The notes under the pieces were generated by a model that was given only the letters and a program-made list of their open reading frames with translations, was not told the DNA's origin and made no database searches. Positions 56,179 through 64,000 of a DNA stretch of 64,000 nt are shown here, in pieces (position 1 is the stretch's first letter; the number at the start of each line of letters is the position of its first letter). Both the position numbers and the translations under genes were made by a program. This DNA is from Gilliamella apicola (GTDB taxonomy: Bacteria; Pseudomonadota; Gammaproteobacteria; Enterobacterales; Orbaceae): positions 947,597 to 1,011,596 of the forward strand of contig NZ_QGLP01000004.1 in NCBI RefSeq assembly GCF_003202915.1. The letters run 5' to 3'.

Positions 56179-58311
56179 ATGAGTTATCAAGTTTTAGCAC
56201 GTAAATGGCGACCCAAATCATTTTCTGAGGTAGTAGGGCAACAACATGTTTTGAAGATTTTATCTAATGCCCTTTCTCTTGGTCGAGTGCATCATGCTTA
56301 TCTGTTTTCAGGTACACGAGGGGTGGGAAAAACTTCGATCGCCCGTTTGTTAGCTAAAGGTTTAAATTGCGAAAGTGGTATTACTGCAACACCTTGTGGT
56401 GTGTGTGATAATTGCCTTGAAATTGAACAAGGTCGTTTTGTTGATTTGTTGGAAATCGATGCCGCCTCACGTACTAAAGTCGAAGATACTCGTGAAATCT
56501 TAGATAATATTCAATATTTACCAACTAAAGGGCGTTTTAAGGTTTATTTAATTGATGAAGTGCATATGTTGTCACGCAGTAGCTTTAATGCACTGTTAAA
56601 GACCTTAGAAGAGCCACCGGAACACGTTAAATTCTTGTTAGCAACAACTGATCCTCAAAAATTACCTATTACTATTTTGTCACGTTGTTTGCATTTGCAC
56701 TTGAATGTGCTTGATACATCGATAATTGGCGAACAGCTAAATCATATTTTACAATTAGAGCATATTGAGAGTGAACCAAAAGCGATTCAATTGTTAGCAA
56801 AAGCTGCGAATGGTAGCATGCGTGATGCATTAAGTTTGACCGATCAAGCTATTGCACTCGGCAATGGTAAGGTCGATGCCGTTTCGGTTGCAGCTATGCT
56901 AGGCACCTTAGATAAGGGCATCCCATTTGCATTAGTTAATGCGCTTTATCAAGGTGATGGAAATGCGTTGATGCAACAAATTGCAGCGGCGGCAATACAA
57001 GGTGCTGATTGGGATAATTTATTGGCGGAAAGTATTGCATTGTTGCACCAAATTGCATTATTGCAAGTGGTACCTACTGCTTTAGGTGATTATGCTGATC
57101 ATGAGGAGCAGTTGCGCTTTTTAGCGCAATATATGGCACCAAATGATGTGCAGTTATTCTATCAAATTTTATTAATGGGTCGAAAAGAGCTCGCTTTTGT
57201 GCCAGATAAGAAAATGGGCATTGAGATGAGCTTTTTACGAGCTTTAGCTTTTATGCCTAAAAATATTGATTCGATTACACCACCTGCTACAACCGTTAGC
57301 GCATCGGCTAATAGACATTCACCCATCCAAAAGTCTAATCTGCCAAAAATTGAGCCGGCAACAGTAGCAACGACCTCGGTGAGTTCTTCTCCGATCTCTA
57401 CAATCAAAGAGACCAATAAGTCATCAGTTGAATCACAAGTTGAGGAACAACCCCAAAAGCAAACGGACACACAATTACCTGCTTTGGCAGCCAATAATAC
57501 AGCATTACCACAACAGGCCAATCAAGCTAACAATGCTATGCCTACTGTATCTGACTCGTCGATATCGCTTCCTGAGGATGCGTCATCCATCACTAAAAAT
57601 ATTTTAGAGATGCGAATGCAGTTAATCAAAGAGGAACAGAAGCCAAAAAAGTCTGAATCGGTTGATGTCAATCAACCAGCAAGCAATCTAGTTAAATCTA
57701 AATTGAATCGCATTAGTCCATTAGCTAACTCAAAGAGTAATGTAGAGGTACCGGTAATTGATGATTTGGTGGATGAAGAAGAAATTACCGCAGAAAATTA
57801 TCAATGGCAATCTAGTGGACTAAATGATTCTAAGAATGACTCGTTGATTGATGCAAAATCGGTTCGTGAATCGCTTAAAGTTGATAAGACGCCAGAGATG
57901 ACGAAAAAATTGATTGAAGAGATGGTAGGCAAAGATGCTTGGAGTGCGGAAATTGAACAGTTGGAGATTGCGCCGTTAATTAAGCAAATTGCGATTAATT
58001 CCTATCCTGAATTAATTGATGAAAATCATATTATTTTGCATACGCGTTCGGCTGTGGAGCATCTAACTAAATCGTCAGCAAATTGTATTAAGTTGCGAAC
58101 CGCGCTGTCAAATTATCGTCAAAAAACACTCAATTTAGAGGTGGTGATTGATGATAATAAGACGAATAAAACGCCGTTAGAATTGCGTGAGGATTTATAT
58201 CAACAAAAGCTTGAACAAGCTAAGTTGACGATTCATCAAGATCCTAAAGTTGAGACGATTTGTCAATATTTTGATGCCAAGATTGATGAATCGAGTATTC
58301 GTCCTGTATAA
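56179..58311 (+). CDS. dnaX: DNA polymerase III subunits tau and (by frameshift) gamma
   Basis: Clamp-loader ATPase. 710 residues from ATG 56179 (MSYQVLARKWRP). Walker A GTRGVGKTSIA, zinc-binding cysteines in LNCESGITATPCGVCDNC, Walker B region VYLIDEVHMLS, and the SRC motif ILSRCLHLHL. A long Ser/Thr/Gln-rich linker (about 375-560) precedes the alpha- and DnaB-binding C terminus. The linker carries a programmed -1 frameshift signal at 57645, which would yield a 492-residue gamma. The linker makes the protein longer than E. coli tau (643). An extended -10 (TGGTATGAT, 56136-56144) is a possible promoter. It forms an operon with ybaB. Confidence 0.97.
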   Translation: MSYQVLARKWRPKSFSEVVGQQHVLKILSNALSLGRVHHAYLFSGTRGVGKTSIARLLAKGLNCESGITATPCGVCDNCLEIEQGRFVDLLEIDAASRTKVEDTREILDNIQYLPTKGRFKVYLIDEVHMLSRSSFNALLKTLEEPPEHVKFLLATTDPQKLPITILSRCLHLHLNVLDTSIIGEQLNHILQLEHIESEPKAIQLLAKAANGSMRDALSLTDQAIALGNGKVDAVSVAAMLGTLDKGIPFALVNALYQGDGNALMQQIAAAAIQGADWDNLLAESIALLHQIALLQVVPTALGDYADHEEQLRFLAQYMAPNDVQLFYQILLMGRKELAFVPDKKMGIEMSFLRALAFMPKNIDSITPPATTVSASANRHSPIQKSNLPKIEPATVATTSVSSSPISTIKETNKSSVESQVEEQPQKQTDTQLPALAANNTALPQQANQANNAMPTVSDSSISLPEDASSITKNILEMRMQLIKEEQKPKKSESVDVNQPASNLVKSKLNRISPLANSKSNVEVPVIDDLVDEEEITAENYQWQSSGLNDSKNDSLIDAKSVRESLKVDKTPEMTKKLIEEMVGKDAWSAEIEQLEIAPLIKQIAINSYPELIDENHIILHTRSAVEHLTKSSANCIKLRTALSNYRQKTLNLEVVIDDNKTNKTPLELREDLYQQKLEQAKLTIHQDPKVETICQYFDAKIDESSIRPV
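57629..57677 (+). promoter_or_regulatory. Programmed -1 ribosomal frameshift signal in dnaX
   Basis: Slippery heptamer A AAA AAG (57645-57651) is in the correct phase (CCA AAA AAG). An internal Shine-Dalgarno-like AAGAGGA (57629-57635) lies 9 nt upstream. A perfect stem GGTTGAT (57660-57666) / ATCAACC (57671-57677) with loop GTCA starts 8 nt downstream. A slip leads to GTC then TGA (57654-57656). All three E. coli dnaX elements are therefore present. Confidence 0.88.
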
Positions 58312-58344
58312 TTACAGACTAAATGTTTTTAATGAGGAATAATT

Positions 58345-58683
58345 ATGTTTCCAGGTGGAAAAGGTGGTTTGGGTAATTTGATGAAACAAGCCCAACAAAT
58401 GCAGGCAAAAATGCAACAAGCTCAGGAAGAGATCGCTAAATTAGAAGTTACCGGAGAGTCTGGTGCAGGTATCGTAAAGGTTACCGTTACAGGTACACAT
58501 AGTTGTAAACGCGTTGAAATCGATCCATCTTTATTAACCGAGGACGATAAAGAGATGTTAGAAGATCTGATCGCTGCAGCCTATAATGATGCCACTCGAC
58601 GTTTGGAAGAAGCTCAAAAAGAGCGTATGGCTCAAGTTACTGGTGGCATGCAATTACCACCTGGTTTTAAAATGCCATTTTAA
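58345..58683 (+). CDS. ybaB: Nucleoid-associated protein YbaB/EbfC
   Basis: 112 residues, the usual length. Landmarks are the N-terminal [28 protein letters not shown] helix, [46 protein letters not shown] and the ending LPPGFKMPF. It binds DNA as a dimer. It lies 33 bp after dnaX as in most gammaproteobacteria, but recR, which usually follows, is absent; a terminator and ruvA come next. Confidence 0.96.
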   Translation: MFPGGKGGLGNLMKQAQQMQAKMQQAQEEIAKLEVTGESGAGIVKVTVTGTHSCKRVEIDPSLLTEDDKEMLEDLIAAAYNDATRRLEEAQKERMAQVTGGMQLPPGFKMPF

Positions 58684-58715
58684 TTTAGATAATTAAAGCT
58701 ATATTTTACTATTGG

Positions 58716-58748
58716 TTTTGCCAACTCATGTTGGCAAAATTTCTATTT
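58716..58748 (+). terminator. Terminator of the dnaX-ybaB operon
   Basis: TTTTGCCAAC (58716-58725), loop TCAT, GTTGGCAAAA (58730-58739), then TTTCTATTT. It marks the end of the operon where recR would be expected. Confidence 0.85.
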
Positions 58749-58938
58749 ATCGCCTGTCTATTTATACAGTTTATCTTTATTAATTTTTTCCTATCAGGTA
58801 AACTAACTCACAATCGTTTATAATTCTAATTCAATTTTGATCATGCTAATAAGACTGATGTTGTAGGGTAAAAGTTATTCAATATCGGTCTTATCGTATT
58901 CAAATTGTTTAATTAACATTAATTATTAAGGATATGCT

Positions 58939-59547
58939 GTGATAGGTCGTTTACGTGGAATCATTATTGAAAAGCAACCACCCAAAGTATTAGTTGAAGT
59001 TGGTGGTGTTGGCTATGAAGTTTTTATGCCAATGACCTGTTTTTATGAGTTACCTGAAAATGGCAAAGAAGTAATAGTGTTAACTCATTTTGCCGTGCGT
59101 GAAGATGCTCAAGTGTTATATGGTTTTAATCATGAACAAGAACGAGAGTTATTTCGTGAGTTGATTAAAGTCAATGGTGTTGGGCCTAAATTAGCATTAG
59201 CCATTTTATCGGGAATGTCCGCAGGTCAATTTATTAGCGCAGTTGAGCAAGGTGAAATTAAGACGTTAGTAAAATTACCTGGAGTGGGTACCAAAACGGC
59301 TGAACGATTGATTGTTGAGATGAAAGATCGTGTTAAACGATTTGGTGAAGAGCTAGCTAATGTGAATGCGACAGTTGAGACCGGCAGCGTTAAAAAATCA
59401 TCCAATCAAATTGAAGGTGAAGCGGTTTCTGCGCTTATTGCTCTGGGTTATAAACCGCAAGAAGCGAGCCGTATCATTAGTAAAGTCATTAAGCCGGACA
59501 TGGATTGTGAAACGCTAATACGTGAAGCATTAAAGTCAGCATTATAA
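58939..59547 (+). CDS. ruvA: Holliday junction DNA helicase subunit RuvA
   Basis: 202 residues starting at GTG 58939 ([15 protein letters not shown]) with AAGGA upstream. OB-fold domain I ([11 protein letters not shown]), two helix-hairpin-helix motifs in domain II ([17 protein letters not shown] and [17 protein letters not shown]) and the RuvB-binding domain III ([18 protein letters not shown]). It recognises four-way junctions and loads RuvB, encoded 15 bp downstream. ruvC is not adjacent. Confidence 0.97.
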   Translation: MIGRLRGIIIEKQPPKVLVEVGGVGYEVFMPMTCFYELPENGKEVIVLTHFAVREDAQVLYGFNHEQERELFRELIKVNGVGPKLALAILSGMSAGQFISAVEQGEIKTLVKLPGVGTKTAERLIVEMKDRVKRFGEELANVNATVETGSVKKSSNQIEGEAVSALIALGYKPQEASRIISKVIKPDMDCETLIREALKSAL

Positions 59548-59562
59548 AAAAAGTAGGGATCG

Positions 59563-60570
59563 ATGATGATTGAAGCGGATCGTTTAATTGCACCACAGGC
59601 TCAAAAAGAAGAAGAGTCGCTAGATCGAGCTATTCGTCCTAAATATTTGGATGAATATATTGGTCAACCTCAAGTGCGTGAGCAGATGAAAATATTTATT
59701 CAAGCAGCTAAGCAACGCAGTGATGCGCTTGATCATGTTCTAATTTTTGGCCCACCAGGCTTAGGTAAAACAACATTGGCCAATATTGTCGCTAATGAAA
59801 TGAATGTTAATTTGCGCACAACTTCTGGTCCGGTGTTAGAAAAAGCAGGTGATTTGGCGGCAATGTTAACCAATTTAGAGCCAAATGATGTACTATTTAT
59901 TGATGAAATCCATCGTTTATCCCCTGTTGTTGAAGAAATCTTGTATCCTGCAATGGAAGATTATCAGCTGGATATTATGATTGGTGAAGGTCCTGCGGCA
60001 CGCTCAATCAAAATCGATTTACCACCGTTTACGCTTATTGGCGCAACCACACGAGCTGGTTCGTTAACATCGCCATTACGTGATCGTTTTGGAATTGTGC
60101 AACGCCTTGAGTTTTATCGGGTTGAGGATTTGGAATATATTGTAAGCCGTAGTGCAAAATTTTTAGGAATGGATCTCTCTAAAGAAGGAGCTTACTTAAT
60201 TGCTAAACGTTCACGAGGAACTCCGCGCATTGCCAATCGTTTATTGCGACGGGTACGAGATTATGCGGATGTGAAATCTAAAGGCGTTATTGATGAACAT
60301 ATAGCCACACAAGCTTTAGATATGTTAGATGTCGACAATGCGGGCTTTGATTATATGGATCGTAAGTTACTACTGGCTATTATCGAAAAGTTTATGGGTG
60401 GGCCTGTAGGATTAGACAATATTGCCGCTGCAATAGGCGAAGAACGTGAAACCATTGAAGATGTATTGGAACCTTTTTTGATTCAACAGGGCTATATCCA
60501 AAGAACGCCAAGAGGACGAATTGCAACACCGCATGCTTATCGACACTTTGGTATTGTTCAAAATGATTAA
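59563..60570 (+). CDS. ruvB: Holliday junction branch migration ATPase RuvB
   Basis: 335-residue AAA+ motor: Walker [16 protein letters not shown] (about 65-79), Walker [14 protein letters not shown], sensor 1 IGATTRAG, arginine finger region [15 protein letters not shown], and a C-terminal winged helix ending [18 protein letters not shown]. Second gene of ruvAB. Two adjacent ATG codons can serve as start; I use the first. Confidence 0.97.
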   Translation: MMIEADRLIAPQAQKEEESLDRAIRPKYLDEYIGQPQVREQMKIFIQAAKQRSDALDHVLIFGPPGLGKTTLANIVANEMNVNLRTTSGPVLEKAGDLAAMLTNLEPNDVLFIDEIHRLSPVVEEILYPAMEDYQLDIMIGEGPAARSIKIDLPPFTLIGATTRAGSLTSPLRDRFGIVQRLEFYRVEDLEYIVSRSAKFLGMDLSKEGAYLIAKRSRGTPRIANRLLRRVRDYADVKSKGVIDEHIATQALDMLDVDNAGFDYMDRKLLLAIIEKFMGGPVGLDNIAAAIGEERETIEDVLEPFLIQQGYIQRTPRGRIATPHAYRHFGIVQND

Positions 60571-60612
60571 CTGAACTAATTGACATTCAGTTTTAATGAC
60601 ATAATATTTAAT

Positions 60613-60642
60613 AAAACACCGCCGATTGGCGGTGTTTTGCTT
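60613..60642. terminator. Bidirectional terminator ruvB/cysK
   Basis: AAAACACCGCC (60613-60623), loop GATT, GGCGGTGTTTT (60628-60638), then GCTTTT. An 11-bp perfect GC-rich stem between convergent genes. Confidence 0.93.
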
Positions 60643-60654
60643 TTGTAATATAAA

Positions 60655-61620
60655 TTAACCAAGTTCTTTTTCAGTAAAAATACCACTAAATAAATCGGTA
60701 CTAAGATAACGTTCACCTGAAGATGGTAAGATAACCACGATGGTTTTATTGGCATTTTCTGGTAGTCGCGCCAAGCGGTCAGCAGCAAATACTGCCGCAC
60801 CGGATGAAATTCCCGCTAAGATGCCTTCTTTTTCCATTATTATTCGCGCCGTTTCGATGGCTTCTTCGTTAGAGACTCTTTCGACCAAATCAATCAAGCT
60901 TAAATCCAAGTTATCAGGAATAAATCCAGCCCCAATACCTTGTATTTTATGTGGTCCTGGTTTGATAGGTTCACCTGCAAGCGCTTGGGTGATGACTGGT
61001 GAGGTAGTCGGTTCGACTGCGACCGCAGTGATATTTTTACCTTGGGTCTTTTTAATGTATTTGGTTACGCCGGTAAATGTTCCACCTGTACCAACACCGG
61101 CAATAAAAATATCGATTTGGCCATCAGTATCAAGCCAGATTTCTGGTCCGGTAGTTTTTTCGTGAATTTCCGGATTGGCGGGATTACTGAATTGTTGAAG
61201 CATGATATTGTGTTTTGGGTTGCTGGCAACGATTTCTTCCGCTTTTTCGATGGCACCTTTCATCCCCTTGCTCGCTTCGGTTAATATAAGATTGGCACCT
61301 AAAGCTTTAAGAAGTTTGCGACGTTCAATACTCATACTTTCTGGCATAGTTAAGGTTAACTTATAACCACGAGCGGCAGCCACCGCGGCTAATGCAATAC
61401 CGGTATTGCCACTGGTTGGTTCAATAAGTTCAACATCAGGGGTGAGTAAGCCTCTTTTTTCGGCATCCCAAATCATATTCGATGCAATACGACATTTTAT
61501 GCTGAAGCTAGGATTACGAGATTCGATTTTGGCTAATATGTTACCTTTACCAAAATGTTTTAATCGAACTAAAGGCGTATGACCAATGGTTTGGGAATTA
61601 TCATCAAATATTTTACTCAT
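60655..61620 (-). CDS. cysK: Cysteine synthase A (O-acetylserine sulfhydrylase)
   Basis: PLP enzyme making cysteine from O-acetylserine and sulfide. 321 residues. The Schiff-base Lys42 lies in [10 protein letters not shown], the substrate loop is [12 protein letters not shown], and the phosphate-binding loop [11 protein letters not shown] is followed by [15 protein letters not shown] and SSGAAVFAA. The [16 protein letters not shown] segment and the C-terminal EKEL match CysK rather than CysM. It is monocistronic, and convergent with ruvB across a terminator. Confidence 0.96.
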   Translation of the reverse strand: MSKIFDDNSQTIGHTPLVRLKHFGKGNILAKIESRNPSFSIKCRIASNMIWDAEKRGLLTPDVELIEPTSGNTGIALAAVAAARGYKLTLTMPESMSIERRKLLKALGANLILTEASKGMKGAIEKAEEIVASNPKHNIMLQQFSNPANPEIHEKTTGPEIWLDTDGQIDIFIAGVGTGGTFTGVTKYIKKTQGKNITAVAVEPTTSPVITQALAGEPIKPGPHKIQGIGAGFIPDNLDLSLIDLVERVSNEEAIETARIIMEKEGILAGISSGAAVFAADRLARLPENANKTIVVILPSSGERYLSTDLFSGIFTEKELG

Positions 61621-62140
61621 GTTAGTATCCTTTTTATTGCCTAATGATAAATAGCATCATTCAGTTAGTGCTAATAAGTATTATCATTATAGATGCAACG
61701 ATAAAAGATGAAACTAATTAATAATTATAACAATATGCAATTTAGTAATAAGCAAAAAAAAATTGAAAAATTACTGACATCAATGCTGTTACTTAACTAG
61801 TTGGAAAAACGTGCAGTTGCTAAATCCTATATCTCAATAACAATCATTGATAGATTTACTATTTTATTCATCCTTGAACTCTTAATCAGTAAAAAATAGC
61901 ATCTAAAACAATATGAAATTTTCCAGCTGTGGCGATGATTTGGTGACTATTCCTCTAGACTATTGATAAATAACACGATGATTTTAAAAGTATTATCTAT
62001 CTTGATTGAGAGTGTGATGATTTAATTTACACAATAAGCGAAAATTTAACCGTTTAATTTTGTAATTGTGATTAATCAAACATGCTGACTTCCTTGAGCA
62101 CGGTGAACTAATACCTATTTAGAATAATAACATCGAAATA
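61621..62140. other. Gene-free interval upstream of cysK
   Basis: About 520 bp of AT-rich sequence with no supported gene. It includes the cysK promoter region; no clear CysB site is recognisable by eye. Confidence 0.5.
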
Positions 62141-62144
62141 ACGC

Positions 62145-62600
62145 ATATTTTGATGCATCACAGACTAAATGTCGGTCAATATAACGACTGATTTGCCAAC
62201 CAATTGCATATCGTCAATACAAGTCGATAATTACATGCAGAGATAACCAACCTTCACCTATTTTGATGTATATGATATCCATTATCCAAATAATATTGAG
62301 TTTGTCGGGATTAAATTTCGTTGCTAACGTATTACTAACGACATTATGAGGTATAATCATATCAGTTTTATACTTAAATTTATGTACGCCTTTACTCAAC
62401 AACCTAAGCCTTGAAGAACTCGACTTACTTTTTGTCTGGGACTTGATATCCTGCATCTCTGGCATCATGCACTAAATTTTTGGGGCACCTAAGCGAGCTG
62501 TGAGTTGCCAATACCGTTTTTTAATATATTCGTTGAGTGAGGTTATCTCATTGGACTTTTTAGCCAGCGTAATAACTCGACTGACTGACTTTAAAATATC
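62145..62600 (-). mobile_element. IS3-family transposase (OrfB) remnant
   Basis: On the minus strand, fragments of an rve-type OrfB can be read in order: SNEITSLNEYIKKRYWQLTA RLGAPKI, a TAG where Trp is expected, KSSSSRLRLLSKGVHKFKYKTD, NPDKLNIIWIMDIIYIKIGEGWLSLHVIIDLY, and after a frameshift AIGWQISRYIDRHLVCDA. One catalytic Asp (of WxxDITYI) survives. With a stop, at least one frameshift and both ends missing, it is inactive. I could not identify terminal inverted repeats. Confidence 0.75.
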
Positions 62601-62841
62601 GGCAGAGGAGTTTTATCGGATAATTAGATTACATTAATGCCAATTTACCTATAGATTAATGTCAACGATGGCTAGCAAATCAAGGTTTACCATTAAAAAT
62701 CGCATTAAATAAGATATTAAAAGAAATCATAAAATGATGAATATCAATTTTTGCATCGACATTGAATTGATTTAATGTTAGCATGGTTCGGTATAAATTT
62801 GTGTGTGATGATGTTTCATTGTTAATATTATGGATTTATTA

Positions 62842-63293
62842 ATGAAAAGCTATTTATTTGCATGGAGTTTCATTGTTCTACCCGCGACGGTTGCCTTAGC
62901 CGAACCTCCGCCCACGCAGCAATTTAGTGAACAACCGTTTATCCATCTACCAGCGCATGAAAAAGCACTTCCAGATACATTAATCCCTTCATCGCTAGAC
63001 ATCCATTTATTAACATCCATTACCGCGACCAGTGAAGTTATTTCTCCAACTGAGCCTTTATACCTTAACGTTAATCAAGCGCTATTATTGGAAATAGATA
63101 ACTCACCGTGGTTTAAACCTGTCAATAAGCTTATTCATCTGGCTGGCAGAATTTAACCGGTGGCGTAATAGGCATACGAGGAAATAATTATGGTTTTTAC
63201 TATGACCTCTTTGCCGGCAAACTGATTCACAAACTCAAAGGTTTTAAAACCAAGCCATTAACATTAAGCTTTAATGTTAATTGGAACTATTAA
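62842..63293 (+). pseudogene. Gutted two-partner-secretion transporter gene (FhaC/ShlB/CdiB type)
   Basis: The 5' part encodes a signal peptide (MKSYLFAWSFIVLPATVALA) and about 80 further residues that I do not recognise as a POTRA domain, ending in a stop at 63154-63156. Overlapping in another frame, 63139-63293 encodes the unmistakable barrel end of an ShlB-type protein: WQNLTGGVIGIRGNNYGFYYDLFAG, then LKGFKTKPLTLSFNVNWNY. Intact members have about 550 residues; here only about 150 codons remain, so most of the gene is deleted and the ends are out of frame. It sits directly upstream of the exoprotein gene, where the partner transporter belongs. Confidence 0.72.
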
Positions 63294-63399
63294 AATAATT
63301 ATTTAGTCATACGAAGCAATAAATACAAACAAAAGCAAGTCCTAACGTTTTACCGTAGTCAATCTAAAATAAGAATAAGCAGTATTAAGTAAGGAATAG

Positions 63400-64000
63400 A
63401 TGATGAATAAGAAGTTATATCGGGTTATTTTTAATAAAAAGCGTGGTCTACAAATGGTGGTAGCGGAAATCGCTAAAACATTAGGTGGTAAAGAAAAAAC
63501 TGCTAAGGATGAAAAGTTACCACTGCTCAAATCATTTTTTTATACACTCAAACCGATAACCTTATTCGTATCTCTTTCATTGGGTTTTGTCACCCTAAGT
63601 TCACCCGTTTATGGTGCCAGCGATATAGTTGCCGATAAACAAGCTGCGAAACATCAACAACCGCAAGTAATTAATGCCGCTAACGGTATTACACAGGTCA
63701 ATATTCAAACACCAAACAAAAAAGGGGTTTCCCACAATAAATATCGACAATTTGATGTTGCACAGCAAGGGGCGATATTAAACAACAGCAGTAAAATCAG
63801 TCAGACACAAATTGCTGGTCATGTACAAGGTAATGAATTTTTAAAAAGTAGCGGACCAGCTAAAATCATTTTGAATGAGGTCAACTCTCGTAATCCAAGT
63901 CAACTCAATGGTGTTCTTGAAGTCGCCGGTCAAAAGGCACAAGTTATCATTGCCAATCCGTCAGGCATTACCTGTAATGGTTGTGGCTTTATCAATGCCA
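63400..64000 (+). CDS. Two-partner-secretion exoprotein (FhaB/CdiA-like), 5' part; runs off the window
   Basis: At least 200 codons open to the window edge, starting ATG 63400 (or 63403) after AAGGAATAG. It begins with an extended signal peptide region of the ESPR type (NKKLYRVIFNKKRGLQMVVAE), then a hydrophobic core (ITLFVSLSLGFVTLSSPVYGA). The TPS/haemagglutination domain follows: NAANGITQVNIQTPNKKGVSHNKY, FDVAQQGAILNNS, and the family signature VIIANPSGITCNGCGFIN. It would be exported through an FhaC-type pore, but the gene beside it is destroyed. Whether it is a CdiA-type toxin or an adhesin depends on the unseen C terminus. Confidence 0.9.
   Translation, partial: MMNKKLYRVIFNKKRGLQMVVAEIAKTLGGKEKTAKDEKLPLLKSFFYTLKPITLFVSLSLGFVTLSSPVYGASDIVADKQAAKHQQPQVINAANGITQVNIQTPNKKGVSHNKYRQFDVAQQGAILNNSSKISQTQIAGHVQGNEFLKSSGPAKIILNEVNSRNPSQLNGVLEVAGQKAQVIIANPSGITCNGCGFINA

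Noticed and set aside
57162..57521. 119-codon minus-strand open frame inside dnaX
   Set aside because: Shadow of the low-complexity linker of dnaX; no ribosome-binding site or family resemblance.
61065..61284. Plus-strand open frames opposite cysK
   Set aside because: Fully contained in the well-supported cysK gene on the other strand.

Overview
The window is AT-rich gammaproteobacterial chromosome. Housekeeping genes (asnA, fabB, mlaA, recQ, dnaX, ybaB, ruvAB, cysK) look most like those of enteric bacteria and Pasteurellaceae. PdxST-type vitamin B6 synthesis, a SemiSWEET sugar transporter, TRAP transport and strong AT bias suggest an Orbaceae gut symbiont such as Gilliamella. That assignment is inference; no rRNA is present to test it.

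Layout. 0.4-3.4 kb: pdxS-pdxT with the divergent regulator pdxR. 3.4-4.6 kb: a nicotinate transporter gene (niaP type) broken by two frameshifts and one nonsense codon. 4.7-6.6 kb: an IclR regulator divergent from a KDG-aldolase-like gene, with a perfect pair of operator-like sites and a CRP-like site between them. 6.8-9.8 kb: SemiSWEET, two small proteins and asnA.

10.4-21.3 kb: the most unusual part of the window, a tandem array of five paralogous secreted adhesin-like genes (DUF823-like, from memory). There are two subtypes in the order A1, B1, A2, B2, B3. Each gene carries several potential switching features: a T7/T8 run in the promoter spacer, a hairpin over the ribosome-binding site, and simple repeats at the 5' end of the coding region. 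Both A copies are out of frame because of the copy number of a 7-bp repeat. The C-terminal ends are the most divergent part.

21.4-34.9 kb: a nearly complete ureide (allantoate) catabolic cluster. allD, carbamate kinase, allE, an MFS transporter and allC lie on the minus strand. allF-allG-allH-allS, an HpxJ/PucG-type aminotransferase and a second MFS transporter lie on the plus strand. Allantoate would be converted to ureidoglycine, ureidoglycolate and oxalurate, then to oxamate plus carbamoyl phosphate, which the kinase uses to make ATP. Allantoinase is not in the window.

35-43.3 kb: an SDR dehydrogenase and an RbsD/FucU-type mutarotase diverge from a TRAP transporter and a LacI regulator, with CRP and LacI/GntR-like operators between them; a polar amino acid ABC transporter follows. 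43.4-47.8 kb: fabB with a FabR-like operator, a radical-SAM/DNA-metabolism gene pair, and mlaA. 47.9-53.8 kb: a degraded island between tRNA-Arg(CCU) and tRNA-Val(GAC), holding two hexapeptide acyltransferases, a phage tail-fibre-like gene with its assembly protein, and much gene-free sequence. 54-61.6 kb: recQ, dnaX (with a well-preserved programmed-frameshift signal), ybaB, ruvA, ruvB and cysK. 61.6-64 kb: an IS3-type transposase remnant, a gutted FhaC/ShlB-type transporter gene, and the start of a large two-partner-secretion (FhaB/CdiA-type) exoprotein that runs off the window.
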